A stretch of 63,579 nucleotides of DNA from CANHVK01 sp046304235. Its GTDB lineage: Bacteria; Bacteroidota; Bacteroidia; Flavobacteriales_D; Crocinitomicaceae. Below are positions 1 through 9,011 of this stretch, piece by piece. The position numbers were made by a program, and so were the translations under genes. A model generated the notes under the pieces. The model did no database searches and was not told the origin of the DNA. It saw only the letters and a program-made list of their open reading frames with translations. The stretch spans positions 1 through 63,579 of the forward strand of contig JBKCEW010000180.1 in assembly GCA_046304235.1 (NCBI GenBank), written 5' to 3'. Position 1 is the first letter of the stretch, and each line of letters starts with the position of its first letter.

Positions 1-2436
1 ATCTAATACAGTACATGAATTTGATTTGAATATCAGTAGTTTACTGTCGTAGTTAATTATTTTATTAACAAATTCTGGTATTAACAAGTTGGATTGTATA
101 TCTACAATTCCAATAGAATCTTTGTGTGAACAAATCATGACAGTAGGCGAAATAAAAGAAAGAGGTTTATATTTTGTTTCTCCTATAACTTGTAATTTAT
201 CATTATAAATGACGAATTTTTTATCTTTTCTCTCAATAATTAAATCATATTCTAGAATTTTAGATGCTTTAGTTTTGCCTACATATTCATTTTTGTCATT
301 ATAAACAAGATTTTCATTTTTACTTTGGAAAATAATTGTTTTTTCACCTTTTGATATTGGAATTAGATTATTTAATGGTAGTTTATTGTAGTTGGTGTCG
401 TAGTAAATAAAACCATTGTTTCTATAGCTAACCAAAAATAGATTTTTATTTTTAACACTTATTCTCTTGATTGAATTATACTTTGGCTCTAATTTTTTAC
501 CATTTAAAAAGACTATTCCAAAATAATTGTGTGATTTATATATGGCTGATCCACGCTTAAAACTTTCTAAATAATCTACAGGTTCTTGAAAAACACTATC
601 ACCATTTTTATTTAGAATATTCCATTTTGCATCAACAATTTCAATAGATTGACTTAATTCTTCTTTATAATCGGAATTATCAATTGGATAAATTAGTTTG
701 TAAAGTTGAGAATAGGATAAATCGTTATTAAATCTTGATTTTTTTAAGTTAACCTCACCTCGAGTACAATATATTAAATTGTTATTTGGTTGTTCTGAAT
801 AATAATTAACTGGTTTTAAAACACCATTTTTCGTAACTATTCCAATAAAATCATTTGTTAGGGCTACAGTATAGTCTTTCTGATTGAATTTATCTTTCAA
901 AATATAATCAATAAAAATAGGATTGATTTTTTTGGGATTACTTAATGGAATGAGTTTAAATTTTTCGTTATTTACAATTTCAATATCAAATGTTTTTTTT
1001 AGAAAATTATTTGGTGATTTATATTGATTTATCATTTTTTCTTTTAGTAAACTGAAATTTGCGTTTTCTACAAAATCAATGTTTTTGTATACAGGTTTAA
1101 GTAAAATACTGTCATTTCTTCTAAATCCCCAACGATTATAAAAAGTGAAAGTACTATCTCTACTAAATTGATTGGTTGTGTCCAAAAACCATCCAATATC
1201 AATTAATCGTTGATCAAAATTGATAGAATTTTGTACCTTTTGTTTTTGGTTAATTGATATTACCTGATCAAAATAGATTTCTTCCTTTATCTGATGGTTT
1301 TTATACAAAATAATCATAACCATCGTTTTATTACTCCAAGCCTTTATTAATGTGTCAGATACAATTACCTTGTAATAAATAGGTTGTAAAATGATTTTTT
1401 GTTTTCTAAAAGAATAAACACCTTTTAGTCTGGTATTGTCGTTCGGTAAATTTACTTGAGAAATCATAAAATCTCCTTTAATTTCGTAATAATCATATTG
1501 AGGTTTTATGATTTCTCTAAAATTCGAATTTAAGACACCCCAAAGATTATTTTTACAAACTAGAAAAGAATTATTGTGCTTGCTAATCGATTGATAATTA
1601 TAGTCCAATATAAATTTACCTTCTTTTGTTATAAGTGCTATGCTTTTTTTATTCTTTATTAGGTAGTACTCATTAAAAATATTTATACTTGAACCAATCA
1701 CCTGGAACTTGACTTTATTTAATTTATAATCAATTAAATACAATGAATCTTTATAAGTATAATAAAAATGTTCATCAAAAAAATCAGTTTGTTTTACATT
1801 AAAAGGAATGTGAATCTCTTTTTTGTTTGCAATCAAAGCATTCTTGTTTAAACCTTTAATTAAAAGACAGTCGTCATGAACAATACAATCAAAAATATTT
1901 TCATCAAAAAAATCACCCTTAGGACTAAAAATATGTATAGTTTTTCCTTCTTTTAAAATTAAGTAATTTTCAAAACTTTCTATAAATGCGTTTTTATCAA
2001 TTTGTTTTGGTTTAACCCATTCGTTATTCAATAATAAAACATTTGATTTATTAGCAAAAACCATCCAATTTTCATCATAAGTTTTAAACCAATCTACTGT
2101 ATAACTGAATTTTTTATTGATAGATTTTATGATGCGATAATTTGCACTATCAAGTAGATAAATATCGTGGAAAATATGTTCGATATGATCATATATTGGA
2201 TTTAATATTTCATTACCAATACTGTCAATTATTCCATATTTTTTATTTGCGATAAAATAAGCATATCCGAATTTGTCATAATAATTTACATAATCATAAA
2301 CTTGAGGGTGAATGATTTTTTTATTATTGTGAATTGTAATCCAATTATTTTCAGTTTTGAAAGGAAAAAAGATGTCCTTTTGTGAAAAACTTGAATGAAA
2401 GCACAGCGTAAATAATATTAAAATTCGGATATACAT
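1..2436 (-). CDS. WG-repeat protein, exported, C-terminus beyond window
   Basis: An open frame of 812 codons runs from an ATG at 2436 to the left edge without a stop, so the C-terminus is missing. Residues 1-19 are a signal peptide (MYIRILILFTLCFHSSFSQ). The rest is made of degenerate repeats of the WG type, for example KKYGIIDSIGNEILNPIYDH near residues 60-80 and NLWGVLNSNFREIIKPQYD further on. WG repeats are beta-rich and are known in exported or surface proteins of Bacteroidota; no catalytic motif is visible and the function is unknown. It begins 3 nt after the stop of the lipoprotein gene upstream, so the two are probably one transcript. Cell-envelope or periplasmic location is inferred from the signal peptide. 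Confidence 0.75.
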   Translation of the reverse strand, partial: MYIRILILFTLCFHSSFSQKDIFFPFKTENNWITIHNNKKIIHPQVYDYVNYYDKFGYAYFIANKKYGIIDSIGNEILNPIYDHIEHIFHDIYLLDSANYRIIKSINKKFSYTVDWFKTYDENWMVFANKSNVLLLNNEWVKPKQIDKNAFIESFENYLILKEGKTIHIFSPKGDFFDENIFDCIVHDDCLLIKGLNKNALIANKKEIHIPFNVKQTDFFDEHFYYTYKDSLYLIDYKLNKVKFQVIGSSINIFNEYYLIKNKKSIALITKEGKFILDYNYQSISKHNNSFLVCKNNLWGVLNSNFREIIKPQYDYYEIKGDFMISQVNLPNDNTRLKGVYSFRKQKIILQPIYYKVIVSDTLIKAWSNKTMVMIILYKNHQIKEEIYFDQVISINQKQKVQNSINFDQRLIDIGWFLDTTNQFSRDSTFTFYNRWGFRRNDSILLKPVYKNIDFVENANFSLLKEKMINQYKSPNNFLKKTFDIEIVNNEKFKLIPLSNPKKINPIFIDYILKDKFNQKDYTVALTNDFIGIVTKNGVLKPVNYYSEQPNNNLIYCTRGEVNLKKSRFNNDLSYSQLYKLIYPIDNSDYKEELSQSIEIVDAKWNILNKNGDSVFQEPVDYLESFKRGSAIYKSHNYFGIVFLNGKKLEPKYNSIKRISVKNKNLFLVSYRNNGFIYYDTNYNKLPLNNLIPISKGEKTIIFQSKNENLVYNDKNEYVGKTKASKILEYDLIIERKDKKFVIYNDKLQVIGETKYKPLSFISPTVMICSHKDSIGIVDIQSNLLIPEFVNKIINYDSKLLIFKSNSCTVLD

Positions 2437-2439
2437 ATA

Positions 2440-3747
2440 TTAATCGATTAAATTATGTATTACTTCATCTAGATCGTTACTTTGACTAACAATAAATTTT
2501 GTTTTTTCAAAGGTGAAGGTAAATGATTTATTATTCGATTTTAACGCTTTGAAAAATTGATCGCTTTTGCAACATAACAACTTATTTTTTGAATCAATAG
2601 CGATTAATAGATTTCGCTTTTTAGGATTAAATTTTACTATTGAATTTTCCGATTGTGAGCATTTTATAGTCATTTTTTCTTCAGGACATACAAAGTGAAT
2701 AGATATTAAATTTGGATCTAATTCACTTGGGAACTTAAAGTTACTTTTAACCATAATATTATTTTGATCATCTTGGATTCGATCCCAATTATATGTTCCA
2801 AACTCTTTGATATCAATAGATCTAATCACTTTTCCTTCAGCGATATTTTTTTGATAATCTGAAAGTTCTTTTTGATTCCTTTTTGCAATTAATTTTTTTA
2901 GGAAAGATTCTTCTCTAGCTTGTTTAAAAGTATACGGGTTTACAGCAAATGTGAAATCTCGTTCAAATGATTTATTACTGTAAGAAAGATTTAAATTGTA
3001 TGTAGTATCATCTATTTTTGAAACTATTTTAGACTTTATATCTAGTGTAGATAATATTTTTTCAACCTCAGTATTCATGGAATCTCGACTTTTCCATCCC
3101 ACAATCTCTTTTGAATTTAATTCAGGAAATTCTGTCGTATTCAGTTTAATATCAAGAATATTTTTTGATAAAACGGAACTTGGATTGACTTGTCTTGATT
3201 TAATGTCTTTTATCGAAGTGTTTCCTTTAGTAGTTATGTAGCTCCAAGTTTTTTTAATGGTATCATAGGAGTAGAAATTCATATTTTTCTCATCATTTGT
3301 AGATGCAATGTCTATCCTAATTTTTTTACCCTTTGATATAAATATTGGAGATCCGTTTTGACTTCCTTTAATGGAAAACATACCTCCCGTAACAAAATCA
3401 AATGTTTTTCCAATAGAATCATATTTCATTGAAATATTTGAGGTTATAACCTCACCTAATGAATGAAACTCCTCCCAAGCTATATCAACTTTACCCTTAA
3501 TGGGAACACCGGTTTGATCAACAAAGATATTCGGCTCAATATGAATTACACTTCCTGATTTTAGTTGTATGTCATTTTTTATATCAGTATTTATTTCAAT
3601 TTTATTTTCTGAACTTAAATATTTCGGAAAGAAATCATCTTTTGATGACACTGACATTGGATTTACTCCTTTCGAATCCTCTGTTTTTTCTTTAGTTGAA
3701 CAAGAAATAAGTAAGAATAACGATAAAAATATGGATATTGTTTTCAT
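2440..3747 (-). CDS. Putative lipoprotein of unknown function
   Basis: 435 residues when started at the ATG at 3747, which places a lipoprotein signal at the N-terminus (MKTISIFLSLFLLISC, lipobox LISC with Cys16). A longer in-frame start at 3822 would put 25 unrelated residues ahead of the signal and is unlikely. The mature part starts with a Lys/Glu/Ser-rich linker, then a predicted beta-rich stretch (about residues 45-150) containing VIHIEPNIFVDQTGVPIKG and a WEEFHSLGEV motif. I do not recognise a named family. It precedes the WG-repeat gene with a 3-nt gap, so a membrane-anchored protein working with an exported repeat protein is plausible but inferred. It is divergent from the enoyl-CoA hydratase-like gene. 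Confidence 0.6.
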   Translation of the reverse strand: MKTISIFLSLFLLISCSTKEKTEDSKGVNPMSVSSKDDFFPKYLSSENKIEINTDIKNDIQLKSGSVIHIEPNIFVDQTGVPIKGKVDIAWEEFHSLGEVITSNISMKYDSIGKTFDFVTGGMFSIKGSQNGSPIFISKGKKIRIDIASTNDEKNMNFYSYDTIKKTWSYITTKGNTSIKDIKSRQVNPSSVLSKNILDIKLNTTEFPELNSKEIVGWKSRDSMNTEVEKILSTLDIKSKIVSKIDDTTYNLNLSYSNKSFERDFTFAVNPYTFKQAREESFLKKLIAKRNQKELSDYQKNIAEGKVIRSIDIKEFGTYNWDRIQDDQNNIMVKSNFKFPSELDPNLISIHFVCPEEKMTIKCSQSENSIVKFNPKKRNLLIAIDSKNKLLCCKSDQFFKALKSNNKSFTFTFEKTKFIVSQSNDLDEVIHNLID

Positions 3748-3849
3748 GACTATTAAGATTTGATTTATATTTAAAAAACGTTCTATAATTCGATTTATTA
3801 CATGTGCTTTATTAAAATTCAAAAAAGTATTTTTGTAAAAAATAATATT

Positions 3850-4623
3850 ATGTCAGAAGCAATAAATCAAGGAGATGTATCCTTTGAAATAAATGAAATT
3901 GGAGTAGGGACGATTATTTTTGGTCATCCGTTGAGTAACTCGCTTCCAGGAAGAGTGTTACAAAAATTAGCGAATACAATCACTGAATTGGGTAAAAACG
4001 ATGAGGTGAAAGTGATTGTCTTGAAGTCCGAAGGTGAAAAATCCTTTTGTGCAGGTGCAAGTTTTGATGAATTAATTTCAATCAAAGATTTAGAGACAGG
4101 AAAGAAATTTTTCTCAGGTTTTGCAAACGTAATTAATGCAGCTAGAAAATGTCCAAAGTTCATCATTGGTCGAGTGCAAGGGAAAGCAGTTGGAGGGGGA
4201 GTAGGTTTGGCAGCAGCAGTAGATTATTGTTATGCAACCAAATTTGCTGATGTAAAATTGTCAGAGTTAGCTGTAGGAATAGGTCCATTTGTTGTTGGCC
4301 CTGCTGTAGAGCGTAAAATGGGATTATCTGCGATGAGTCAGTTGGCGATTAACGCTACTGAATGGCGATCAGCAGATTGGGCATATAAAAGAGGATTATA
4401 TTCAGCAATTTTTGATTCTATTGAAGAAATGGATAAAGAAATTAATTTGTTAGCGACTCGTTTGGCAAAATCAAATCCTGAAGCGATGCGTATGTTGAAA
4501 CAAGTTTTTTGGCAAGGTACTGAACATTGGGATACACTTTTAATGGAGCGAGCTGGTATGAGCGGTACATTGGTGCTTTCTGATTTTACGATTAATGCGA
4601 TTAATTCATTTAAGAAAGGATAA
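3850..4623 (+). CDS. Enoyl-CoA hydratase/isomerase (crotonase) family protein
   Basis: 257 residues from the ATG at 3850 (MSEAINQG); an in-frame upstream ATG at 3802 adds 16 residues without family similarity. The crotonase fold is evident from KSFCAGASFDELIS (oxyanion-hole strand, about residues 62-75), GKAVGGGVGLAAAVD (about 108-122) and LSELAVGIGPFVVGP (about 132-146). In classical hydratases two Glu residues catalyse. The second is present (LSEL), while the first is Gly here (GGGVGL instead of GGGCEL), so the exact reaction cannot be read from sequence. LiuC-like methylglutaconyl-CoA hydratases are one candidate family because several have GL at this place. Monocistronic, followed by the rplM promoter. 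Confidence 0.8.
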   Translation: MSEAINQGDVSFEINEIGVGTIIFGHPLSNSLPGRVLQKLANTITELGKNDEVKVIVLKSEGEKSFCAGASFDELISIKDLETGKKFFSGFANVINAARKCPKFIIGRVQGKAVGGGVGLAAAVDYCYATKFADVKLSELAVGIGPFVVGPAVERKMGLSAMSQLAINATEWRSADWAYKRGLYSAIFDSIEEMDKEINLLATRLAKSNPEAMRMLKQVFWQGTEHWDTLLMERAGMSGTLVLSDFTINAINSFKKG

Positions 4624-4727
4624 TTTAGTTATCTTTATTAATAATCGATTTTCCTTGTTAAAGTACATTGATTTACTTTTAGGATTATAAAGATTTATTA
4701 TAAAATTACATTTTATTCAAAAATCAG

Positions 4728-4758
4728 TTGTTAATAAAAACTTTAAGTTATATCTTTG
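4728..4758 (+). promoter_or_regulatory. Bacteroidota-type promoter of rplM
   Basis: TTG at 4728-4730, a 20-nt spacer and TATCTTTG at 4751-4758 match the Bacteroidota -33/-7 consensus (TTG, TAnnTTTG). It lies about 47 nt upstream of the rplM start and leaves a short leader (about 4765-4804) containing a CCCA/TGGG hairpin. Ribosomal-protein leaders are often autoregulatory; that is possible here but not shown. Confidence 0.75.
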
Positions 4759-4804
4759 TCCTCCCATTTTTTGGGGAATTGTCTTATTTTAATTAATAAT
4801 TATT

Positions 4805-5260
4805 TTGGATACATTAAGTTACAAAACCGTTTCTGCTAATAAGCAAACTTCTGGAAAGAAGTGGTTATTAGTTGATGCTGAGGGCCAAACAGTAGGTCGT
4901 TTAGCAAGCAAGGTGGCGAAGTTGATCCGTGGAAAACACAAACCAAGCTTCACACCACATGCAGACTGCGGAGATAACGTGATCGTTATCAATGCAGAGA
5001 AAGTATCTTTTTCAGGTACTAAATTAGTAGATAAAGAGTATGTTCGTTACACTGGTTACCCAGGTGGACAACGTTCATTAAGCGCAGAGGTAATGTTGCA
5101 AAAACACCCTGAGCGTTTAATCGAGAAAGCTGTAAAAGGAATGTTGCCTAAAAATGCTTTAGGTCGTGAACTTTTCAGAAACTTGAAAGTGTACGTTGGT
5201 AGTGAGCACAAGCAAGAGGCTCAAAAGCCAGAAGTTATTAATCTTGATACATTCAAATAG
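4805..5260 (+). CDS. rplM: Ribosomal protein uL13
   Basis: 151 residues, full length. It shows the L13 hallmarks WLLVDAEGQTVGRLASKVAK near the N-terminus, HADCGDNVIVINAEKV, and HTGYPGG-type YTGYPGGQRSLSAE, ending with the MLPKNALGRELFRNLKVYVG block. It is a primary assembly protein of the 50S subunit. The start is TTG: the codon at 4805 is the only one that yields the conserved flavobacterial N-terminus MDTLSYKTVSANK, and no ATG precedes it in frame within the leader. It is first gene of the pair with rpsI (6-nt gap) and has its own TATCTTTG promoter. Confidence 0.97.
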   Translation: MDTLSYKTVSANKQTSGKKWLLVDAEGQTVGRLASKVAKLIRGKHKPSFTPHADCGDNVIVINAEKVSFSGTKLVDKEYVRYTGYPGGQRSLSAEVMLQKHPERLIEKAVKGMLPKNALGRELFRNLKVYVGSEHKQEAQKPEVINLDTFK

Positions 5261-5265
5261 TCATT

Positions 5266-5652
5266 ATGGAAATCATTAATACACTAGGAAGAAGAAAAAC
5301 TTCTGTTGCTCGTGTTTACCTTTCTAAGGGTACGGGTAAAGTAATTGTAAATAAAAAAGATGTTAAGGAGTTTTTTCCATTAGCATTATTGCAAGCTAAA
5401 ATTCAACAACCTTTTGAATTAACTGAAACTAAAGATCAATATGATGTTACAGTTAATGTTCAAGGTGGAGGAGTAAATGGACAAGCTGAAGCAATCCGTT
5501 TAGGTATTTCAAGAGCGTTGGTTAAAGTTTCTGAAGACTTTAAACCAGTTTTAAAGGCAGACGGTTTAATGACTCGTGATCCAAGAATGGTTGAGCGTAA
5601 AAAACCAGGTCAGCCAAAAGCACGTAAGAAATTCCAATTCTCTAAACGTTAA
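5266..5652 (+). CDS. rpsI: Ribosomal protein uS9
   Basis: 128 residues, complete. N-terminal NTLGRRKTSVARVYL, central GGGVNGQAEAIRLGISRAL and the basic tail DPRMVERKKPGQPKARKKFQFSKR region are the S9 signature; the terminal SKR reaches the P-site tRNA in the 30S subunit. It starts 5 nt after the rplM stop, the conserved rplM-rpsI pair, and is followed by 105 nt before rpsB. Confidence 0.97.
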   Translation: MEIINTLGRRKTSVARVYLSKGTGKVIVNKKDVKEFFPLALLQAKIQQPFELTETKDQYDVTVNVQGGGVNGQAEAIRLGISRALVKVSEDFKPVLKADGLMTRDPRMVERKKPGQPKARKKFQFSKR

Positions 5653-5757
5653 TATTCAATTTTGGCGGTGTTTAGTATCCAAGTTTTTGAGTAAATGCTT
5701 CAATGCCCCTCAATCACTGATTACTAAAGGAACGTAAACAATTTAAAAATATTTAAG

Positions 5758-6507
5758 ATGTCAAAAGTAACTTTTCAAGAATTATTAGACGCAGGTGTAC
5801 ATTTTGGACACCAAAAAAGAAAGTGGAATCCGGCAATGGCGCCATATATCTTTGATGAGAAAAAAGGTATCCACATTATTGACCTTAATAAGACAATCGC
5901 TCATCTAGATCAGGCGTGCGCTGCGATGACTCAAATTGCTAAGTCTGGTAAAAAAGTGTTATTCGTTGCAACAAAAAAGCAAGCGAAAGAAATCGTTGCT
6001 GAAAGAGTGAAGACAATCAACATGCCATTCGTTACAGAACGTTGGTCTGGTGGAATGTTAACTAACTTTCAAACAACTCGTAAGTCTATCCGTAAAATGA
6101 CAGCCATCGACAAAATGAAGTCTGATGGTTCATGGGATACTCTTTCTAAAAGAGAGAAATTATTCAAAACTCGTCAACGTGAGAAATTAGAAAAGAACTT
6201 TGGTTCTATTGCTGATATGACTCGTCAACCAGCAGCTATTTTCTTAGTTGATATTTTGAAAGAACACATCGCTTTAAGTGAAGCTAAAAGATTAGGTATT
6301 CCTGTATTTGCAATGGTTGATACGAACACTAACCCTAAGTTAGTTGATTTCCCAATCCCTGCAAACGATGATGCTACTAAATCTATCTCTGTTATTTTAG
6401 ATGCAATTTGTGATTCTATCCGAACAGGTTTAGAAGATCGTAAAAATGCAAAAGATAAAGCAGATAAAGGTGAAGCTGTTGAAGCAAGCGCTGAAGAAAC
6501 AAAATAA
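5758..6507 (+). CDS. rpsB: Ribosomal protein uS2
   Basis: 249 residues, full length. The motifs LLDAGVHFGHQKRKWNPAM at the N-terminus, FVATKKQAKEIV, ERWSGGMLTNFQT and IPVFAMVDTNTNP are typical of S2, which binds late to the 30S subunit and is needed for S1 recruitment. The C-terminal 25 residues are acidic and low complexity. It follows rpsI by 105 nt; that spacer contains no strong promoter that I can identify, so co-transcription with rplM-rpsI or a leader-controlled start are both possible. tsf follows after 18 nt. Confidence 0.97.
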   Translation: MSKVTFQELLDAGVHFGHQKRKWNPAMAPYIFDEKKGIHIIDLNKTIAHLDQACAAMTQIAKSGKKVLFVATKKQAKEIVAERVKTINMPFVTERWSGGMLTNFQTTRKSIRKMTAIDKMKSDGSWDTLSKREKLFKTRQREKLEKNFGSIADMTRQPAAIFLVDILKEHIALSEAKRLGIPVFAMVDTNTNPKLVDFPIPANDDATKSISVILDAICDSIRTGLEDRKNAKDKADKGEAVEASAEETK

Positions 6508-6525
6508 TTTTAAAATTAAATAACA

Positions 6526-7356
6526 ATGGCAATTACTGCATCAGATGTAAATAAATTACGCCAGCAAACAGGTGCTGGTATGATGGACTGCAAAAACGCT
6601 TTAGTTGAGGCTAATGGTGATTTTGACACTGCTATCGACATTCTTCGTAAAAAAGGTCAAAAAATCGCTGCTAAACGTGGGGATAATGAGGCTAAAGAAG
6701 GATTAGTTTTAGCGCAAGTTTCTGAGAATGGTTCTGAAGGTGTAATCTTAACATTAAATTGTGAGACTGACTTCGTAGCTATTAACGAATCTTTCCGTGC
6801 TTTCGTTCAATCTATCGTTGATGTTGCTTTGAAAAATTTACCTGCTTCAATTGAAGAGTTAAAAGCTTTGAAGTATGACGATAAATTAACAGTTGAAGAG
6901 AAAATTACTGAGCAAATTGGTGTTATCGGTGAGAAATTAGATTTATCTAAATTCGGACGTATTTCTGCTGCAAGAGTAGCTGCTTACAACCACCCTGGAA
7001 ACCAATTAGCTACGTTGGTAGGTTTAACTTCTGGTTCGGATGCTGCTGAGGATGCTGGTAAGCAAGTTGCTATGCAAATTGCTGCGATGAATCCAATCGC
7101 ATTGAACAAAGATGGAGTTGATCAAGATACTATCAGCCGTGAAATCGAAATTGGTAAAGAATTAGCGATCCAAGAGGGAAAACCAGCTGATATGGCTGAG
7201 AAAATTGCTCAAGGTCGTTTGAATAAATTCTTCCAAGAAAACACATTGTTGAGCCAACCATTTGTTCGTGATAACAAATTATCAGTAGAACAATTCTTAA
7301 ACTCAACTGAAAAAGATTTAACAGTTTCTTCTTTCTTACGTTTCGCAACGAAATAA
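6526..7356 (+). CDS. tsf: Translation elongation factor Ts
   Basis: 276 residues. The N-terminal UBA-like segment VNKLRQQTGAGMMDCKNAL (about residues 8-26) and the NCETDFVA motif (about 76-83), which inserts into EF-Tu to displace Mg2+ and GDP, identify the nucleotide exchange factor. It is cytoplasmic and partners EF-Tu. It is last in the rpsB-tsf pair and is followed by a strong intrinsic terminator. Confidence 0.97.
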   Translation: MAITASDVNKLRQQTGAGMMDCKNALVEANGDFDTAIDILRKKGQKIAAKRGDNEAKEGLVLAQVSENGSEGVILTLNCETDFVAINESFRAFVQSIVDVALKNLPASIEELKALKYDDKLTVEEKITEQIGVIGEKLDLSKFGRISAARVAAYNHPGNQLATLVGLTSGSDAAEDAGKQVAMQIAAMNPIALNKDGVDQDTISREIEIGKELAIQEGKPADMAEKIAQGRLNKFFQENTLLSQPFVRDNKLSVEQFLNSTEKDLTVSSFLRFATK

Positions 7357-7379
7357 GGAGTTTCTAAATCATATTTTTA

Positions 7380-7408
7380 AAGTCGCCTCACAAGGGCGAC
7401 TTTTTTTG
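7380..7408 (+). terminator. Intrinsic terminator of rpsB-tsf
   Basis: An 8-bp perfect stem AAGTCGCC (7380-7387) / GGCGACTT (7395-7402) is followed by a run of T, 24 nt after the tsf stop. Confidence 0.9.
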
Positions 7409-7572
7409 TTTCTACTTTCCGCTCGATTAAATCTAGCGGAGCGATAATAATCGAGTTGAATGTTTGGAAAAGTATCTCATACTTTCCATTTCTTCTATTA
7501 AAAAACTTTTATTCAACTATTGCCTATTGCCTTTTTACTATCCCACATTCACTAAACTTTCAAATTATTCTG

Positions 7573-7580
7573 TATCTTTG
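7573..7580 (+). promoter_or_regulatory. TATCTTTG -7 element of pyrH
   Basis: TATCTTTG matches the Bacteroidota -7 consensus TAnnTTTG, 25 nt upstream of the pyrH ATG. The -33 region has no clear TTG, so the upstream half is weak. Confidence 0.55.
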
Positions 7581-7605
7581 CACTCGAAAAATCTATTCTA
7601 AAACC

Positions 7606-8331
7606 ATGAAATATAATCGCATCCTTCTGAAATTAAGCGGAGAGTCTCTAATGGGAGATAAACAATTTGGAATTGATAATAACCGAATTGCATCTTATGC
7701 AAAACAAATTAAAGAAGTTTCTGAATTAGGAATTCAGGTTGCAATCGTTATTGGAGGTGGAAATATCTTCCGTGGTGTTCAAGCAGAAGAAGGTGGTATG
7801 GACCGTACTCATGGAGATTACATGGGAATGTTAGCAACTATGATTAATAGTATGGCTTTGCAGTCAGCATTGGAATTAGTGGGTTGTAAAACACGTTTGA
7901 TGTCTGCTATCGAAATGCGTGAAATTGCTGAACCGTTTGTAAGACGTAGAGCAGTTACTCATTTAGAAAAAGGAAGAATTGTGATTTTTGGTGCTGGAAC
8001 TGGTAATCCATTTTTCACAACTGATTCTGCAGCTTCTTTACGAGCAATTGAAATCAATGCGGACGTGATTTTAAAAGGAACACGTGTAGATGGAATATAT
8101 ACTGCTGACCCATTAAAAGATCCAACTGCGGTAAAATATGACCGTATCTCTTTTGATGATGTTTATGAAAAAGGGTTGAAGATCATGGACCTTACTGCAT
8201 TTACATTGTGTAAAGAAAATAATTTGCCAATTATAGTGTTTGATATGGATACTCCAGGTACATTAAAAAGATTAATGCAGGGTGAAGATTTAGGAACAAT
8301 AGTACAAGACGAAATAGCTATTTCAAAATAA
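7606..8331 (+). CDS. pyrH: UMP kinase
   Basis: 241 residues from the ATG at 7606 (MKYNRILLKLSGESLMG). An in-frame start 150 nt upstream would cross the TATCTTTG promoter and is rejected. The protein is an amino-acid-kinase-family UMP kinase: phosphate-binding LLKLSGESL, GGGNIFRG (about residues 53-60), and the uridylate-site segment FGAGTGNPFFTTDSAAS (about 132-148). It makes UDP from UMP and is hexameric in known homologues, usually regulated by GTP and UTP. It forms an operon with frr (12-nt gap), as in many bacteria. Confidence 0.95.
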   Translation: MKYNRILLKLSGESLMGDKQFGIDNNRIASYAKQIKEVSELGIQVAIVIGGGNIFRGVQAEEGGMDRTHGDYMGMLATMINSMALQSALELVGCKTRLMSAIEMREIAEPFVRRRAVTHLEKGRIVIFGAGTGNPFFTTDSAASLRAIEINADVILKGTRVDGIYTADPLKDPTAVKYDRISFDDVYEKGLKIMDLTAFTLCKENNLPIIVFDMDTPGTLKRLMQGEDLGTIVQDEIAISK

Positions 8332-8343
8332 TATCATAAAATT

Positions 8344-8907
8344 ATGACTGAAGAAGTTCAAAGTGTTTATACTGATTTGAATAATTCAAATCAAAAATCT
8401 ATGGCGCATTTAGATTATGAAGTGCAAAAAATCAGAGCTGGTAAAGCTACACCATCTATGTTACAAACTGTTATGGTAGAGTATTATGGTACACCAACAC
8501 CTATAGCTCAAGTTGCAAATATTTCTGCTCCAGATGCACGTACATTGGTAGTTCAACCTTGGGAACGTCCTTTGTTACCTGAAATTGCTAAAGGTATTAT
8601 CAATTCTAACCTTGGTTTTGCACCTTCTAACAACGGCGAGCAATTAATCATTACTATTCCTCCTTTGACAGAAGAAAGACGTCGAGAGATGGTTAAAAAG
8701 GTAAAAGCTGAAGGGGAGAATGCAAAAGTAGGTATTCGCAATAACCGTAAAGACGCTTTAGATATGATTAAGATGTTGAAAGCTGATGGTTTGTCTGAAG
8801 ATGCTGTGAAAGATGCTGAAACAAAAATTCAAAACATCACCAATAATTTTATCTCTAAAGTAGATGATGTAGTTGTAGTGAAAGAGAAAGATATAATGAC
8901 AATATAA
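8344..8907 (+). CDS. frr: Ribosome recycling factor
   Basis: 187 residues, usual length. The helical-bundle segments with LDYEVQKIRAGKATPSML near the N-terminus and the domain-II start YYGTPTPIAQVANIS, followed by IPPLTEERRREMVKKVK, are characteristic. With EF-G it splits post-termination 70S ribosomes. It is co-transcribed with pyrH and followed by a strong hairpin terminator. Confidence 0.97.
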   Translation: MTEEVQSVYTDLNNSNQKSMAHLDYEVQKIRAGKATPSMLQTVMVEYYGTPTPIAQVANISAPDARTLVVQPWERPLLPEIAKGIINSNLGFAPSNNGEQLIITIPPLTEERRREMVKKVKAEGENAKVGIRNNRKDALDMIKMLKADGLSEDAVKDAETKIQNITNNFISKVDDVVVVKEKDIMTI

Positions 8908-8919
8908 ATTATGTATGAT

Positions 8920-8940
8920 GAATTAACTCATAATTTATAA
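8920..8940. repeat. Dispersed 21-nt intergenic repeat, copy 1
   Basis: This 21-nt segment (starting GAATTAACTCAT) is the reverse complement of 13738-13758 with one mismatch. Both copies lie in short 3' spacers between convergent genes within otherwise AT-rich text. Confidence 0.5.
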
Positions 8941-8958
8941 GTCATAACTCATAATTTA

Positions 8959-8990
8959 AAAAAGCGTTTCAATTTCCTGAAACGCTTTTT
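8959..8990. terminator. Bidirectional terminator between frr and hydrolase gene
   Basis: A 12-bp perfect stem AAAAAGCGTTTC (8959-8970) / GAAACGCTTTTT (8979-8990) with an 8-nt loop. A-rich and T-rich flanks allow use from both converging transcripts. Confidence 0.88.
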
Positions 8991-9011
8991 TGTTTGATAT
9001 TAATTAGGATT

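Noticed and set aside
7456..7605. N-terminal extension of pyrH
   Set aside because: It would cross the promoter box and has no similarity to UMP kinases; the ATG at 7606 gives the conserved N-terminus.
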